In this document: positions 40,265 to 41,010 of the stretch, piece by piece
How the letters are laid out: each line of letters opens with the position of its first letter
How positions within the stretch are numbered: position 1 is the stretch's first letter
Assembly (NCBI GenBank): GCA_046153015.1
Contig: JBJXGF010000228.1
Coordinates: forward strand, 1-41,010
Direction: 5' to 3'
Source: JBJXGF01 sp046153015
GTDB taxonomy: Bacteria > Actinomycetota > Acidimicrobiia > Acidimicrobiales > CAIXPF01
DNA: 41,010 nucleotides
Made by a program: the position numbers and the translations under genes
Notes under the pieces: model-generated
The model's database searches: none
Seen by the model: the letters and a program-made list of their open reading frames with translations, nothing else
What the model was told of the DNA's origin: nothing

Positions 40265-40268
40265 CCGC

Positions 40269-40730
40269 ATGGCTGCGACTGTCATCAACGGGCTCGACGA
40301 GCTGAAGGCCAAGGTCGGCGACCACCTCGGCTGGTCCTCCTATCACACGATCTCCCAGGAGCAGGTGAACGCATTCGCTGACGCTACCGGCGACCATCAG
40401 TGGATCCACGTGGACGTGGAGCGGGCCAAGGCCGGGCCCTTCGGCGGCCCGATCGCCCACGGCTATCTGACGTTGTCGCTGGCCCCGGCCCTGATGGAAG
40501 AGGTGCTGGCGCTGCGCGGCACCGCCATGGGCGTGAACTACGGGTGCAACAAGGTGCGCTTCACGGCGCCGGTTCCCGTGGGCGCCAACGTGCGGATGGG
40601 CGCCAAGCTGGTGTCGGCCGACGACATCGCCGGCGGGGTGCAGTACGCGGTGGAGCTCACCTTCGAGTGCGAGGGCGCGCCGAAGCCGTCGTGCGTGGCG
40701 GAGTGCATCTACCGGGCCTACAGCGGCTGA
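40269..40730 (+). CDS. MaoC-family (R)-specific enoyl-CoA hydratase
   Basis: The 153-aa hotdog-fold protein has the MaoC/NodN hydratase motif FADATGDHQWIHVDVERA (about 37-54) and PIAHGYLTLSLAP (about 61-73), followed by VNYGCNKVRFTAPVPVG, which completes the substrate tunnel. The motif's Asp and His are kept, so it should hydrate enoyl-CoA to (3R)-hydroxyacyl-CoA. It is alone, not next to the other two hotdog genes. ATG 40269 was used; an in-frame ATG 9 nt upstream lies inside the inverted repeat. Its last 13 nt overlap the convergent helicase gene. Confidence 0.9.
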   Translation: MAATVINGLDELKAKVGDHLGWSSYHTISQEQVNAFADATGDHQWIHVDVERAKAGPFGGPIAHGYLTLSLAPALMEEVLALRGTAMGVNYGCNKVRFTAPVPVGANVRMGAKLVSADDIAGGVQYAVELTFECEGAPKPSCVAECIYRAYSG

Positions 40731-41010
40731 GCGGCCGCCAGCACCTCGAGGATCTCCTCGCCGTAGAGCTCGAGCTTGGCGGGGCCGATCCCCTCGATGC
40801 GGGCCAGCGCGGCGAGGTCGGCGGGCGCCGCCCGGGCGATCGCTTCGATCGTGCGGTTGTGCAGCACCACGTACGCGGGGGCGCCGGAGGCGCGGGCCCG
40901 CTCGAGGCGCCAGCCGCGCAGCGCCTCGGCTCGAGCCTCGGCCGGCGCATCGAGCGCCGGCCCGGGCGAGCCGCTCGGGGCGGGGCCTGAGCGGGCGGCG
41001 CCGGTGCGCC
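40718..41010 (-). CDS. C-terminal HRDC domain of a helicase (UvrD2/RecQ-type), partial
   Basis: The minus-strand frame enters at the window edge and ends with TAG 40718-40720. The visible ~96 residues hold a Pro/Ala linker and a complete HRDC domain: WRLERARASGAPAYVVLHN, TIEAIARAAPADLAALARI and EGIGPAKLELYGEEILEVL, ending the protein. HRDC domains bind DNA at the C-terminus of RecQ helicases, of actinobacterial UvrD2, and of RNase D; which one cannot be told from this end, though UvrD2 is typical of actinobacteria. It overlaps the convergent MaoC gene by 13 nt. Confidence 0.8.
   Translation of the reverse strand, partial: RTGAARSGPAPSGSPGPALDAPAEARAEALRGWRLERARASGAPAYVVLHNRTIEAIARAAPADLAALARIEGIGPAKLELYGEEILEVLAAAQPL

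Noticed and set aside
37485..40268. Plus-strand frame of 1081 codons opposite the PBP operon
   Set aside because: Antisense shadow; only the last 153 codons from 40269 are a real MaoC gene.

Overview
The window is very GC-rich (mostly C or G at third codon positions), densely coded on both strands, and looks like chromosomal DNA of a high-GC actinobacterium. The evidence is a lexA / LysM division-inhibitor-like / nrdR block in the mycobacterial order, a complete conservon (cvnA-D) as in Streptomyces, a PASTA-less Ser/Thr kinase, a B12-dependent ribonucleotide reductase, and many acyl-CoA genes. An Acidimicrobiia-like lineage is my best guess, but this is inference and not a taxonomic placement. 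I see no insertion sequence, prophage, CRISPR array, rRNA or tRNA.

Layout. 1-2187: Pro-rich tail of an unknown gene, then dapD-dapE (lysine/diaminopimelate synthesis, overlapping ATGA). 2203-8271: genome-maintenance block with lexA and a divergent LysM membrane protein sharing two LexA-box-like sites, then nrdR, a convergent RibD-C-like reductase, and nrdJ behind a sigma70-type promoter with two NrdR-box-like sites. 8327-11356: orphan substrate-binding lipoprotein, PPOX/F420-type flavin-fold protein, crotonase. 11379-13652: small unknown genes and a hemerythrin-esterase fusion. 13703-17916: crotonase, two abutting acyl-CoA dehydrogenases and an AAA ATPase with a variant Walker A. 18107-23121: conservon cvnABCD plus an unknown fifth gene. 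23260-25984: two hotdog dehydratases and a BON/OmpA protein. 25986-29758: Ser/Thr kinase with a duplicated 4-Cys ectodomain, CinA-type amidase, amidohydrolase. 29818-33388: cysteine-dioxygenase-like cupin, four-domain rhodanese, small protein, and selD. 33484-35104: a 45-codon-scale small ORF, a lipoprotein and a membrane protein. 35132-40025: cell-envelope operon on the minus strand (CarboxypepD-like secreted protein, class A PBP, inactive HtrA-like protein). 40269-41010: MaoC dehydratase and the HRDC end of a helicase.

The main discovery is that selD is interrupted by an in-frame TGA at codon 17, exactly where the catalytic Cys17 of E. coli SelD lies (context SHGAG-U-ACK). The reading frame is intact on both sides, and a GGTC-loop hairpin lies 33 nt after the TGA. 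SelD is therefore most likely itself a selenoprotein, and an ordinary ORF call loses its first 42 residues, including the active site. 

A second general signal is transcriptional. At least thirteen genes carry a TANNNT hexamer ending 6-10 nt before the start codon and lack a Shine-Dalgarno sequence, so leaderless transcripts appear to be the rule here, with SD-led genes mainly inside operons.
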